In this document: in pieces, positions 34,293-42,626 of the stretch
How the letters are laid out: each line of letters starts with the position of its first letter
Numbering within the stretch: position 1 is the first letter of the stretch
Origin: Microbulbifer sp. Q7
GTDB lineage: Bacteria; Pseudomonadota; Gammaproteobacteria; Pseudomonadales; Cellvibrionaceae
NCBI RefSeq assembly: GCF_001639145.1
Contig: NZ_LROY01000001.1
Coordinates: 126,501 to 190,500, forward strand
DNA: 64,000 nucleotides
Direction: 5' to 3'
The notes under the pieces: generated by a model
Databases searched by the model: none
What the model was told of the DNA's origin: nothing
The model's input: the letters and a program-made list of their open reading frames with translations, nothing else
Program-made: the position numbers and the translations under genes

Positions 34293-35723
34293 ATGGGCGA
34301 TGCCTGCCAATACCACTCAAATGCTGATGCCGCCTGGCAATGCACCGGTTGCAGCACCAACTATTGCGGTACCTGCGTGCCGGGCTCGGCACTCAATTAT
34401 CACCAGTCCACCCCCAAATGCACCTTGTGCAACAAGCGCCTGGAAAATGTGGGGGCGAGCAACGCGGCCAAACCATTCTGGCAGATGGCCCCATTCTATT
34501 TCCGCTACGGGTGCACCGCCGGACCGCTGACTGTTTCCTCGCTCTGCGCTGTGGCTGCACTCGCCATGACCGGTCTCGGGCTGCTGTCGATCTTCGTATT
34601 TGTCGCCACCCTCGCGGTGGTGATGCGCTACAACCTGCTGGTGATTGAAAAACTCGCCGGCGGCCAGCTGGAGGCGCCGACGTTTGGCGATGCCCAGGAC
34701 GGGCGCAGTGCAGCCATTTTCGCCAAGGTGATTGGCATGATCCTGGTCGCCGGCGGGGCCGGTGTCCTGCTGGCCGGGCTGGGAGAGGGCGCGGTGCAGG
34801 TGTACTCCATCGCCCTGTCGCTGCTGGCACCGGCGGCGATGATTGTACTGGCGCTGGAACACAGCATGCGCGCGGCGGTGAACCCTCTCAAGCTGTTGCA
34901 GTTTACCCTCATCATCGGCTGGCCTTACTGGCTGCTGTGGCTCTCCACCAGCGCGGTATCCGCTGCACCGGCCTACCTGCTGCCGCTGGTCGCAGAAAAA
35001 CTCCCGGCGTGGATGTTGCTGCCGTTGCTCGCGTTCATCACCAGTTATTTCTCGATCGTCACCAGCGCCATGATGGGTTACATCTGCCTCACCAGGCAGC
35101 GCAAACTCGGGGTCATCGCCCAGGTGGAAGATCAGGAGCCGCTGGAAGAGAGGGAGTTTGAGCGTCTGAAAGCCCTTGCGGATACCGTTATCCTGCTGCG
35201 CGAGGGGCGGCACGATGAGGCCCGGAAAACGCTGGTGAATGTGTTGCGCCAGCAACCGAATGATATTGCCCTGAATGAGCGCTATATACGGCTGCTGCTC
35301 GCCACCGACGATAAAAAAGCGCTGCGCGAACTGGGGCCCCATCTGCTGGAACGGCTGGTTAACCTCAACCATCCGCACAAGGCCGCGGAACTCTACCTGG
35401 CGATCGCTGCCAGCCATGGGGTACCGGCGATCGACAAATCGCTATTGCGTCATCAGATAGCCGAGGCGCTGTATCACCAGCGTCACTTCAAACCTGCGCT
35501 GGCCCTGATCAACAACCTGCACAAGGAAGACCCCCACTACACCCGCCTGGACAGCGCGTATTTACTGCTGGCAAAAATCTATCTGGATGGTTTTAACCGC
35601 ACCGACAACTGCCGCAAACTGCTGGCGTTCGTACAGAAGAAATTCCCCAACAGCAGTGTGCTGGGTGAAGTCCGAAAGCTGGATGCGATTCTGGCGGCCG
35701 AGCAGAACGCCCAACCCGCATAG
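34293..35723 (+). CDS. Zinc-finger/multi-pass membrane/TPR-like protein of unknown function
   Basis: 476 residues from the ATG at 34293 (AAGGAAG site); the frame is open upstream but without support. Three parts are visible. A Cys/His-rich N-terminal segment (about 1-50; C-x2-H, C-x2-C, C-x2-C, C-x2-C) looks like a B-box-type zinc-binding fold. Four or five hydrophobic membrane segments lie between about 75 and 300. A cytoplasmic, helical C-terminal half (about 320-470) has TPR-like pairs such as GRHDEARKTLVNVLRQQPND and HKAAELYLAIA. I do not recognise a functional family. Convergent with the rhomboid gene, whose product also has a helical-repeat tail. Confidence 0.7.
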   Translation: MGDACQYHSNADAAWQCTGCSTNYCGTCVPGSALNYHQSTPKCTLCNKRLENVGASNAAKPFWQMAPFYFRYGCTAGPLTVSSLCAVAALAMTGLGLLSIFVFVATLAVVMRYNLLVIEKLAGGQLEAPTFGDAQDGRSAAIFAKVIGMILVAGGAGVLLAGLGEGAVQVYSIALSLLAPAAMIVLALEHSMRAAVNPLKLLQFTLIIGWPYWLLWLSTSAVSAAPAYLLPLVAEKLPAWMLLPLLAFITSYFSIVTSAMMGYICLTRQRKLGVIAQVEDQEPLEEREFERLKALADTVILLREGRHDEARKTLVNVLRQQPNDIALNERYIRLLLATDDKKALRELGPHLLERLVNLNHPHKAAELYLAIAASHGVPAIDKSLLRHQIAEALYHQRHFKPALALINNLHKEDPHYTRLDSAYLLLAKIYLDGFNRTDNCRKLLAFVQKKFPNSSVLGEVRKLDAILAAEQNAQPA

Positions 35724-35783
35724 CGCCTTGCGCGCAGTCTACTGGTGGGGCGCCATGGCCTGTGCCAGTTCCCGGTGTGGCCG

Positions 35784-37190
35784 CTAGATCGCCTGCGGCT
35801 GCAGGGAACGGGCAAAATCCAGTGCCTTGCGCGCGCGCTCTTCGTCGCCACTGCGGCGATAGTGCTCCACCAGGCCGTTGGCCAGGCGCAACATCAGCGG
35901 ATGGCGCTGCTGCTTTTTCTGCAGGCGCTGCAGCAGGCGCTCCACCAGCCCCCAGCGCTTCTCCCTGGCCGCACGCTGTGCCAACAGCAGACACATCCGC
36001 GCATTCAACGCACGGGGCTCTCTAGCCCGCTGCAGATACGCATCCACCCCATCCGCCACCGGCGCAAAATCCTGCTCCGGTAATCGCGCCAGCGCAAATA
36101 GCGCCAGCCAGGCCCGGTGGTGCGCTTCACTCTCTGGCGCCAGCGCACTGAGTTCGATGGACTTGTTGATCAGGGACAGCGATTGTGGATGCTGGCGCAC
36201 GGCACCGGCAGCGGCCTGACCGGCCTCCAGCAGTTTGCCGTTGTTGTGCAGGGACTCGATCCGCGCAAGCGCCAGCTGTTCAGGAGTGGGAGGCAGGTCT
36301 TCCTCCACGTGGAGCTCGCGGCTGGGGCGCCAGCGGATCAGCGCGAAGGTGCCGACAAAGCCGGCCACCAGACCACCGAAATGCGCCCAGTAGGCGATAT
36401 TGTCGCTGCCAAAGAAATAACCGAACACCTCTTTGCCGAGCCACAGGGGCAATACCAGCAGCGCCGGCGCGGTGAATTCCCCGAACGCGAAGCCGAGGGT
36501 GTAGAAAAACCGCAGCCGCCGCACGCCGTACACCGCCACAAACATGCCCATCACCGCCGACACCGCGCCGGAAGCGCCGATCACCGGCACCATGCTGCCC
36601 GCTTCCACCCCCATGTGCAGCGCCGCTGCCGCGAGGCCGCCCAGCAAATACAGCCCGATAAACCAGGCGGCGCCCAGCGCCAGCTCCACCGACAGGCCGA
36701 ACAACAGCAGGAAGATCATGTTCCCCAGCAGGTGTTCCCAACTGCCGTGCAGGAACATATGCCCGAACAGCCCCTGCAGGGTCGGCTCTGCCGGTGTGAG
36801 CCCGTAGGCGAAACTGGAAAGACGGTCGCGCAGCTCATTGAATTGCACGCGCTGGGCGAGCCACTGCTGCTCGCCTTCTGCGGCCAGCTGTGGCAATAGC
36901 CAGTTGTGGAATTCGTGGCTCCACAGCAGCTGTTCGTAGATGAATTCTTCCCCGGAACCCTGCGCCAGGGATCGCCACTCCGGCTTTTCGGCATCCACAA
37001 ACTCGTAGAAGCGCTGCTCTTCCAGCACCGGCAGCTCGCTGGAAAAGTAAAATTCTTCGGCCACCTGCCAGCGCGCCTCGTCCTCGCTCTGATAAAGCAC
37101 ATAGACCAGCAGGTTGACCAGAATCAGGGCAAAGCACACCAGCGGCGGTCGGCGCCAGTCGGGCTTGTTCTGGATGGGTATTATCAGCAA
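35784..37190 (-). CDS. Rhomboid-family intramembrane serine protease with C-terminal TPR-like tail
   Basis: 468 residues beginning at a TTG (MLIIPIQNKPDWRRPP is the usual start of this subfamily), with AGGT upstream. Six membrane segments form the rhomboid core. GASGA at 205-209 gives catalytic Ser207 and AHFGG gives His270; HGSWEHLLGNMIFL is the conserved loop/TM2 block. An approximately 100-residue loop (about 35-135) separates TM1 from the core. Residues about 310-468 are helical and TPR-like (ALARIESLHNNGKLLEAGQAA, LLLAQRAAREKRWGLVERLL), a less common addition. It cleaves membrane-spanning substrates within the bilayer; the substrate is unknown. Confidence 0.92.
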   Translation of the reverse strand: MLIIPIQNKPDWRRPPLVCFALILVNLLVYVLYQSEDEARWQVAEEFYFSSELPVLEEQRFYEFVDAEKPEWRSLAQGSGEEFIYEQLLWSHEFHNWLLPQLAAEGEQQWLAQRVQFNELRDRLSSFAYGLTPAEPTLQGLFGHMFLHGSWEHLLGNMIFLLLFGLSVELALGAAWFIGLYLLGGLAAAALHMGVEAGSMVPVIGASGAVSAVMGMFVAVYGVRRLRFFYTLGFAFGEFTAPALLVLPLWLGKEVFGYFFGSDNIAYWAHFGGLVAGFVGTFALIRWRPSRELHVEEDLPPTPEQLALARIESLHNNGKLLEAGQAAAGAVRQHPQSLSLINKSIELSALAPESEAHHRAWLALFALARLPEQDFAPVADGVDAYLQRAREPRALNARMCLLLAQRAAREKRWGLVERLLQRLQKKQQRHPLMLRLANGLVEHYRRSGDEERARKALDFARSLQPQAI

Positions 37191-37335
37191 GGGCAGACCT
37201 GCGGCTCGATTAGCTCTCGGGGGTAATCAGATCGGGGATCCGTTCAGGCCATCCAGAATACAGGGGCTACAGAATATGAACAGCCCCGGGGGCAGGCCAT
37301 CCGCCGATAAATGTGGCCACAGGCGCCATCAGTCG

Positions 37336-39660
37336 TCAGTGACTGGATGAACCTCCACCGTCACCGCCACCCTCGCCGTCACCAGCTGTGTCGCCACCCG
37401 CGTCACCACCCGCGTCGCTGTCGCCGTCTGCCGGCCAGTCCTCCGCACCCGTGGAGCCGCGACGCTCCTCGGCAACAGGGTGCGAGGGCACCGCCCCCGG
37501 CGTATCCTCGAGTGGCGGCGCCGGATCACCCCAGCTGCGTACATGCAGGTCGCGCTGGGGAAAGGGAATCTCGATATTGCGCTGGTTGAACTCCCGCAAC
37601 AGCTCAATGTTGTACAGCGCGTTCAGGTCGCCGAGGGAGGACACGGCGTTACTGTTTACCCACACCACCAGCTTGAAATCCAGCGAACTGTCGCCGAACC
37701 CGGTAAGCCACACTTCGGTCTTGCGCTGCCAGTTGGAGAAAGTGACTGGCACCCGCTCCGCCGCCGCCAGCGCGGCCTCACGCACGATTTCCGGGTCGGT
37801 GCCATACGCCACCCCGAACATCACGTGAATCCGGCGCACCGGATCCTCCAGCGTGTGGTTGGTCACCCGGCCGGTCACAAACTCGGAATTGGGCACCAGG
37901 ATATCCACGTTGTCGCGGGTGGTGATGCGGGTAGAGCGGACATTGATATCCCGGATACGCCCGAATACCCCGGATTCCAGCTCTACCAGGTCCCCCACCC
38001 GCAGCGGCTGCTCAAACAGCAGGATGATGCCGGAGATAAAATTGGAAAAAATCGCCTGCATACCGAAGCCGATACCCACCGACAGTGCACCGGCGATGAT
38101 GGCCAGTTTGGAGGTATCCAGCCCCACCATGGTAAGAATGATGATGAAGGTAATGAGTACGATGCAGTAATTGAGGATGCGCCACAGGGTATAGGCACCC
38201 TGTTCGCTGGTGCGGTTTTTGCGCACCATCCGCCGCAAGACCCAGTTGAGTATGCGCGAACATGCCCACGCGGCGAGAATCACCAGCACCATTTTGGCAA
38301 TGTCTTTCAGGGTGATCGGCTGCTGGCTGATGGCAAACAATTCGTAATTGGCGAGGTTTCGCCAGCTGGTGCGCAGCTGCTCGAACTGCAACACAATTCG
38401 GTTGCCCATGGTGCGCCACCACCCCTGCTGACGCTGATAAACAAAGAGCTGTGCCGCCTCGTAACGCTTGATGTCGTCGGTGAGGTCGCGGACCCGGCCG
38501 AGACCACTGGCCACCTTCTCGAACTGCCCCCACCACTTGCGCATGGCCTTGGGGTCTTCACCCACCCAGGCAACAATCTGGCGCTGGCGCACGTTCAGCT
38601 GTCGCGCCAGGTTCTCGCGAATCGTGGTCGCGTTATTCACCAGGTCCTTACTGATGGTGAGCTTTTCGTCTGCGGCCGCCTCATCCAGCACGCTGTTCAT
38701 GGCCAGCAGCAGTTCCTGCTTGCGCAGTTGCAGACGATTCTCCAGCGCCTCGACGCTGTAGTTCATCATCTGAATCTGCTGCTCCATGGTTACCGCGGCG
38801 TCGGAACTTTCAAAAATCAGGTCACGCGTGTTACTGCGCTCCCGCACCAGCTCTTCCAGGTTGGACTTTTCCTCGGTGCGCGCTGCGGCCAGCTTGTCCG
38901 CCACCTCGCTGCTGTATTGCAACCCCTTCAGCATGCGGGTGAGCTCGCCGCCGGCAAACGTCAACTCCTCGTCCCAGGCGGCGAGCTGCTCGTTGAGCAT
39001 GCTCTGCTCTTCGAGCACCTGCAGATGGCTGACCTGCGCGAGAAAAAGATCCAGGGTGGCTTTCAGGTGCCGCGGGTCCGACTTGCCCCTGTCGCGCAGT
39101 GTACCCGCGGTTTCCCGCAACCGGTTCAGCGACAGGTTCACGGCCTCATCCATCTGCGATTTTTCCAGCCGCAGGCCGTCAAAGCGCTGTCTGCCTCGGG
39201 TCACCGCCGCGTCAGATTCCGCCCATTGCAAAACCGTCGGATCAGCGGGAAAGGAAGCATCGGGCAATACGCTGACTTTCTTCAGTGCGTCGCGCTTTTC
39301 CCAGGTTTTCTGAATCCCCGTCAAGCGCCGACTGATGGCGGCGACCTCCGCGGAGAGTTTCGCCTCCTCCGGCAGCGTGGCGCTCCAGTCTTGCCAGGCC
39401 TTTTCCACATCTTCCAGCCACAGCGCGCGCTGCTCGAGGGTGACGTCCGGCCACTGGGTCCACCAGTCTGCGGCTAGGCCGCTGAAATCTGGGACAACCG
39501 GCGAGAATTCTTTGGGAGTGGTGGAAGGCAGCTGCGCGATGGTGGAAGCGGGAAACAGCAGGCACAGGCTTAACAGACACAGGCAGGCGAGCGCGGCGCG
39601 CGTAGCGCACCTCGTGATACGGAAAAAATGTGGAAACGGCGCGGCGCTGACAACACCCAT
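37336..39660 (-). CDS. Large MscS-family mechanosensitive channel protein
   Basis: 774 residues from the ATG at 39660; an in-frame TTG at 39765 is possible but gives no better signal peptide. Signal-like LACLCLLSLCLLFPASTIAQ is followed by a long, largely coiled-coil periplasmic region (about 60-430). Membrane helices and the MscS channel domain (about 460-720) follow, with the pore-lining TM3 segment GALSVGIGFGMQAIFSNFISGIILLFEQPL and the beta-domain start RVGDLVEL. The extreme C-terminus is a low-complexity Asp/Gly/Ser tail. Its role would be protection from hypo-osmotic shock, as for MscK/KefA-like and other large MscS members. Downstream of a small exported-protein gene on the same strand. 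Confidence 0.9.
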   Translation of the reverse strand: MGVVSAAPFPHFFRITRCATRAALACLCLLSLCLLFPASTIAQLPSTTPKEFSPVVPDFSGLAADWWTQWPDVTLEQRALWLEDVEKAWQDWSATLPEEAKLSAEVAAISRRLTGIQKTWEKRDALKKVSVLPDASFPADPTVLQWAESDAAVTRGRQRFDGLRLEKSQMDEAVNLSLNRLRETAGTLRDRGKSDPRHLKATLDLFLAQVSHLQVLEEQSMLNEQLAAWDEELTFAGGELTRMLKGLQYSSEVADKLAAARTEEKSNLEELVRERSNTRDLIFESSDAAVTMEQQIQMMNYSVEALENRLQLRKQELLLAMNSVLDEAAADEKLTISKDLVNNATTIRENLARQLNVRQRQIVAWVGEDPKAMRKWWGQFEKVASGLGRVRDLTDDIKRYEAAQLFVYQRQQGWWRTMGNRIVLQFEQLRTSWRNLANYELFAISQQPITLKDIAKMVLVILAAWACSRILNWVLRRMVRKNRTSEQGAYTLWRILNYCIVLITFIIILTMVGLDTSKLAIIAGALSVGIGFGMQAIFSNFISGIILLFEQPLRVGDLVELESGVFGRIRDINVRSTRITTRDNVDILVPNSEFVTGRVTNHTLEDPVRRIHVMFGVAYGTDPEIVREAALAAAERVPVTFSNWQRKTEVWLTGFGDSSLDFKLVVWVNSNAVSSLGDLNALYNIELLREFNQRNIEIPFPQRDLHVRSWGDPAPPLEDTPGAVPSHPVAEERRGSTGAEDWPADGDSDAGGDAGGDTAGDGEGGGDGGGSSSH

Positions 39661-39811
39661 GCGTGAGGCGATCCCTGTATCCCTGCCCTTGAATTCCTGT
39701 CCCTGCCCATCGTCCGTGCGCCACCCGACGGTGCTGCCGAGGGAAACCCGGCGACACCGACTCAAGCGTGGGAACTACATCGGATTAATTGTAGAAGAGA
39801 TCAACCAGGCC

Positions 39812-40702
39812 TCAGCGGCGCCTTTCGTAACGCTGGATACAATCGCGATACGCCCGCTGATAAATACGCACCCGCTGCCCCTCGAGACTGCTGCCCCGGC
39901 GCGCCGCATCAGAGGCATCCTGACGACAGGCCGACTCCAGCAGCGCGCGGTTGTCGTTGCGCTCACCGGCGGCGTCGTACGGCGGGCGCACATTGGCGTA
40001 GGGTCGGGGCGCGCGCCGGCGCTGATCGCGGTAACGGTCAGCCTCGAACACTGGTGCATCACTGCGGCCCATGGCCTCGGGATCAATCGCGCCCGGTGGA
40101 TAGGCGCGGGGAATACCAGACCGATCACGCAGGTCATCCAGGTTTTCATCCAAGTTTTCACCTGCAGTGCCGTACAGGCGCTCCTCGTAGGCCCCCACAA
40201 TGTCGCTGCTGCGCTCGCCCAGATAGCGCCGCCACTGATACGGCGGGTTGGTCACGATATAGCTCCGACGCTGCGCGTCGTAACGGTAAAACGTACCCGT
40301 GCCGCTCATGAAAAAGCGCTGGCCGTCGATCTCGAATCCAGTACTGCCGTAAGGCACAAACGCCAGTGCCGCCCCCAGCGGCGGCTCTACCCGCAGGTAG
40401 CCATCGTCTTCCTTGCGGTAAAAATATCCGCCCTGGTAGTAATAAGTATTGCCATTGAGGGTGAGGCGGGTAGCCCCGGGGCGGAGCGCGCGCTGGCGGT
40501 TGGGGTCGCGCGCATAATCACGCTCGGGCTCGGCACTGGCATTGTCGGTCACCTGCGCCGTCGCTGTGACGGGTGTCACCACGGCAATTGCGGCAAATAT
40601 GAAGAGCAGTGTGCCGCACACAATGTACAGCCGCGGCGTGAGAGAGGCACGAGCAGAGACGCTCACAGACAAGAAGAAGTTACAGCTCTGGGGTTGGGGC
40701 AT
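39812..40702 (-). CDS. Exported/membrane-anchored protein of unknown function (DUF6515-like)
   Basis: 296 residues with an N-terminal hydrophobic segment (LYIVCGTLLFIFAAIAVVTPVTATA) that is either a signal peptide or an anchor. The middle (about 80-170) is rich in Tyr and Gly, with NGNTYYYQGGYFYRKEDDGY, PPLGAALAFVPYG and DGQRFFMSGTGTFYRY, a pattern of short repeats seen in DUF6515-type exported proteins. The C-terminal third is very Arg-rich with conserved Cys-spaced ACRQDASDAARRG and YRDCIQRYERRR. Function unknown. It has a GAGGT ribosome-binding site and lies 151 bp upstream of the MscS gene. Confidence 0.75.
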   Translation of the reverse strand: MPQPQSCNFFLSVSVSARASLTPRLYIVCGTLLFIFAAIAVVTPVTATAQVTDNASAEPERDYARDPNRQRALRPGATRLTLNGNTYYYQGGYFYRKEDDGYLRVEPPLGAALAFVPYGSTGFEIDGQRFFMSGTGTFYRYDAQRRSYIVTNPPYQWRRYLGERSSDIVGAYEERLYGTAGENLDENLDDLRDRSGIPRAYPPGAIDPEAMGRSDAPVFEADRYRDQRRRAPRPYANVRPPYDAAGERNDNRALLESACRQDASDAARRGSSLEGQRVRIYQRAYRDCIQRYERRR

Positions 40703-41103
40703 GTGCGACCTCGCGAGAACACTGTGCTGAACACTCGGTCAGCAGCGCGCCAAAATCCCCACCCCATTACTAAAAAAAAGCCTAAAAAAGAAAGCCTGAG
40801 AGAACGGAAAACTTAAGAGAAAAAACAAACCAAGAGCAACGCGCGGTCCCCACCCACCGTGAAAGGCAAGACGGGCAGAGGCCGCGCGCGCTTGGTAGTC
40901 GGCGGCGCCGGTCAACTGTGTGACCGGCGAAACCAACAGAGTGCGCAGTCCTCAAGGGCCTCGCACTGTTGCTGTACGACCGACTACCTTCTTAGTGTAG
41001 GTTGCCGCATCCGACATCCAAAACTGCCACGACGACGCCGCACCGCGGACAGCAACGCCGCGCAGTGACCAGCAAGTGCCGGTCACCCGCAAGGCGCAAA
41101 GGC
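40703..41103. other. Intergenic region upstream of the DUF6515-like gene
   Basis: 401 bp with no supportable gene. It contains inverted repeats GTGACC/GGTCAC (41065-41070 with 41081-41086) just after the aminotransferase stop, and CAACAGaGTGCG/CGCACTGTTG (about 40934-40971, one bulge). Neither has a clear T tail. Promoter elements for the DUF6515-like gene must lie at its left end, but I cannot identify them confidently. Confidence 0.4.
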
Positions 41104-42417
41104 TCAGGACAGGCTGGAAATCACTTCCCGCAGCTTGCCGACAATATCGTCGATCTCGTGGGCCTCGATAATCAGCGGCGGCGACATACACAGCGCATCG
41201 CCAATACCGCGCGCCATCACCCCGGCCTCCCAGGCCAGCGCCGATGCCTTGGCACCGAACTTTCCTTTCAGGCCTTCCGGCGCGCGCAGCTCGATGGCGC
41301 CTACCAGACCGTAATTGCGCACATCGATCACATTGTCGAGGTCCGACAGCGAATGCAGGGCCGCTTCCCAATGCTTGCCGATATCCCCGGCCGCACGAGT
41401 CAGCAGGCCTTCGCGATCGTAAATATCCAGCGTCGCCATCCCCGCAGCACAGGCCACCGGATGCGCGGAATAGGTGTAGCCATGGAACAGCTCCACCATA
41501 CCTTCAGCGGCGGCATCCATCACCGTGTTGTAAATCTTGTCGCTGGCAAACACCGCGCCCAGTGGCACCGTCGCATTGGTAATGCCCTTGGCCGAAGTAA
41601 TCATATCCGGCGTCACACCGAATTCCTGCGAAGCAAATGGCGAACCGGTACGGCCCCAGCCAGAAATTACTTCATCAAAAATCAGCAGCAGATCGTGCTT
41701 GTCACAGATCTCGCGCAGACGCTGCAGGTACCCCTTCGGCGGCAGCACCACGCCACCGGCCCCGGAGAAAGGCTCCACAATCACCGCCGCAATCTGATCC
41801 GCACCGTGGAAAGCGACCAAACGCTCCAGATCTTCCGCCAGCTCCACACCGTGCTCCGGCAGACCTTTGCTGAAGGCATTGCGTTCGATATCCAGCGTAT
41901 GGCGCATATGGTTCGCCTTCACCGGCTGGCCAAAGCTCTGGTAGTTCGGCGGAATACCACCCACCGAGATACCACCAAAGTTCACCCCGTGGTAACCCTT
42001 CTCACGACCGATAAACATGGTGCGCGAACCCTTGCCGCGGGCGCGCTGATACTGCAGCGCAATCTTCAGCGCCGACTCCACCGCCTCGGAACCGGAGTTG
42101 CCGAAGAACACATGGTTCAGCGGATCCGGTGTGTACTGCACCAGACGCTCCGCGTATTCAAAACTCAGCTCGTGGCCGAAATTGAAAATAGAGCTGTAAT
42201 CCAGCTTGCGCGCCTGCTCGGAAATCGCATCGGCGATTTCTGCGCGGCAATGGCCCGCGTTGGAACACCACAGGCCCGCGGTCGCATCAATAATTTTGCG
42301 GCCGGATTTTTCAAACAGGTAAATCCCCTCCGCCCGCTCGACGATACGCGGCGACGCCTTGAAGGTGCGGTTGGGGGTAAACGGCATCCAGAATGCATTG
42401 GTTTTCAGTTCGGACAT
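41104..42417 (-). CDS. Class III omega-amino acid aminotransferase (beta-alanine/GABA:pyruvate type)
   Basis: 437 residues, fold-type I PLP enzyme of the class III aminotransferases. It opens with FWMPFTPNRTFK, typical of omega-amino acid:pyruvate aminotransferases. FFGNSGSEAVESALKIA binds the cofactor phosphate, LLLIFDEVISGWGRTG carries the PLP-contacting Asp, and SAKGITNA holds the Schiff-base lysine (Lys277). It probably transaminates beta-alanine, GABA or a related amine to a semialdehyde. The upstream gene on the same strand is a succinate-semialdehyde dehydrogenase, so GABA or polyamine breakdown is the simplest pathway. The two are separated by 209 bp containing the structured repeat at 42476-42586. 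Confidence 0.9.
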   Translation of the reverse strand: MSELKTNAFWMPFTPNRTFKASPRIVERAEGIYLFEKSGRKIIDATAGLWCSNAGHCRAEIADAISEQARKLDYSSIFNFGHELSFEYAERLVQYTPDPLNHVFFGNSGSEAVESALKIALQYQRARGKGSRTMFIGREKGYHGVNFGGISVGGIPPNYQSFGQPVKANHMRHTLDIERNAFSKGLPEHGVELAEDLERLVAFHGADQIAAVIVEPFSGAGGVVLPPKGYLQRLREICDKHDLLLIFDEVISGWGRTGSPFASQEFGVTPDMITSAKGITNATVPLGAVFASDKIYNTVMDAAAEGMVELFHGYTYSAHPVACAAGMATLDIYDREGLLTRAAGDIGKHWEAALHSLSDLDNVIDVRNYGLVGAIELRAPEGLKGKFGAKASALAWEAGVMARGIGDALCMSPPLIIEAHEIDDIVGKLREVISSLS

Positions 42418-42475
42418 GATGTTCTCCGATTTAATTTTTCACGTGTTACTAACGTAGTAAATATGTCGCCGCGAA

Positions 42476-42586
42476 GGCGAAGTGCCGGGTATCTGTTTTC
42501 AGAAGCGTCGCAAACAGGAAGTTTGCGCCGCAACGCCCAAGGATGGGTTCACAGTGGTTCTGAAAACAGATACCCGGTGCTTTGCC
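42476..42586 (+). repeat. 111-bp structured repeat, copy 1
   Basis: A 29-nt left arm (42476-42504) pairs with a 29-nt right arm (42558-42586) around a 53-nt core (42505-42557). The stem is fully paired if three G.U pairs are allowed. The core contains a hairpin CGCAAAC-AGGAA-GTTTGCG, extendable to 11 bp with one mismatch, and a small GCCCA-AGGA-TGGGT hairpin, giving a three-way-junction-like fold. The core differs from copy 2 (63625-63735) at only 3 of 53 positions. The inner 9 bases of each arm (TTTTCAG[A/G]A) are also shared, but the outer 20 bases are unrelated. It sits between the aminotransferase and dehydrogenase genes, inverted relative to their transcription. Confidence 0.85.
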
Positions 42587-42626
42587 GCCCACAGCTTCAA
42601 AGAAGGTTCGTCACAAGCAACGAAGC

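Noticed and set aside
37480..39477. 665-codon open frame on the plus strand opposite the MscS gene
   Set aside because: Shadow frame. The minus-strand frame encodes a clear MscS protein, while this one gives His/Gln/Arg-rich sequence with no family features.
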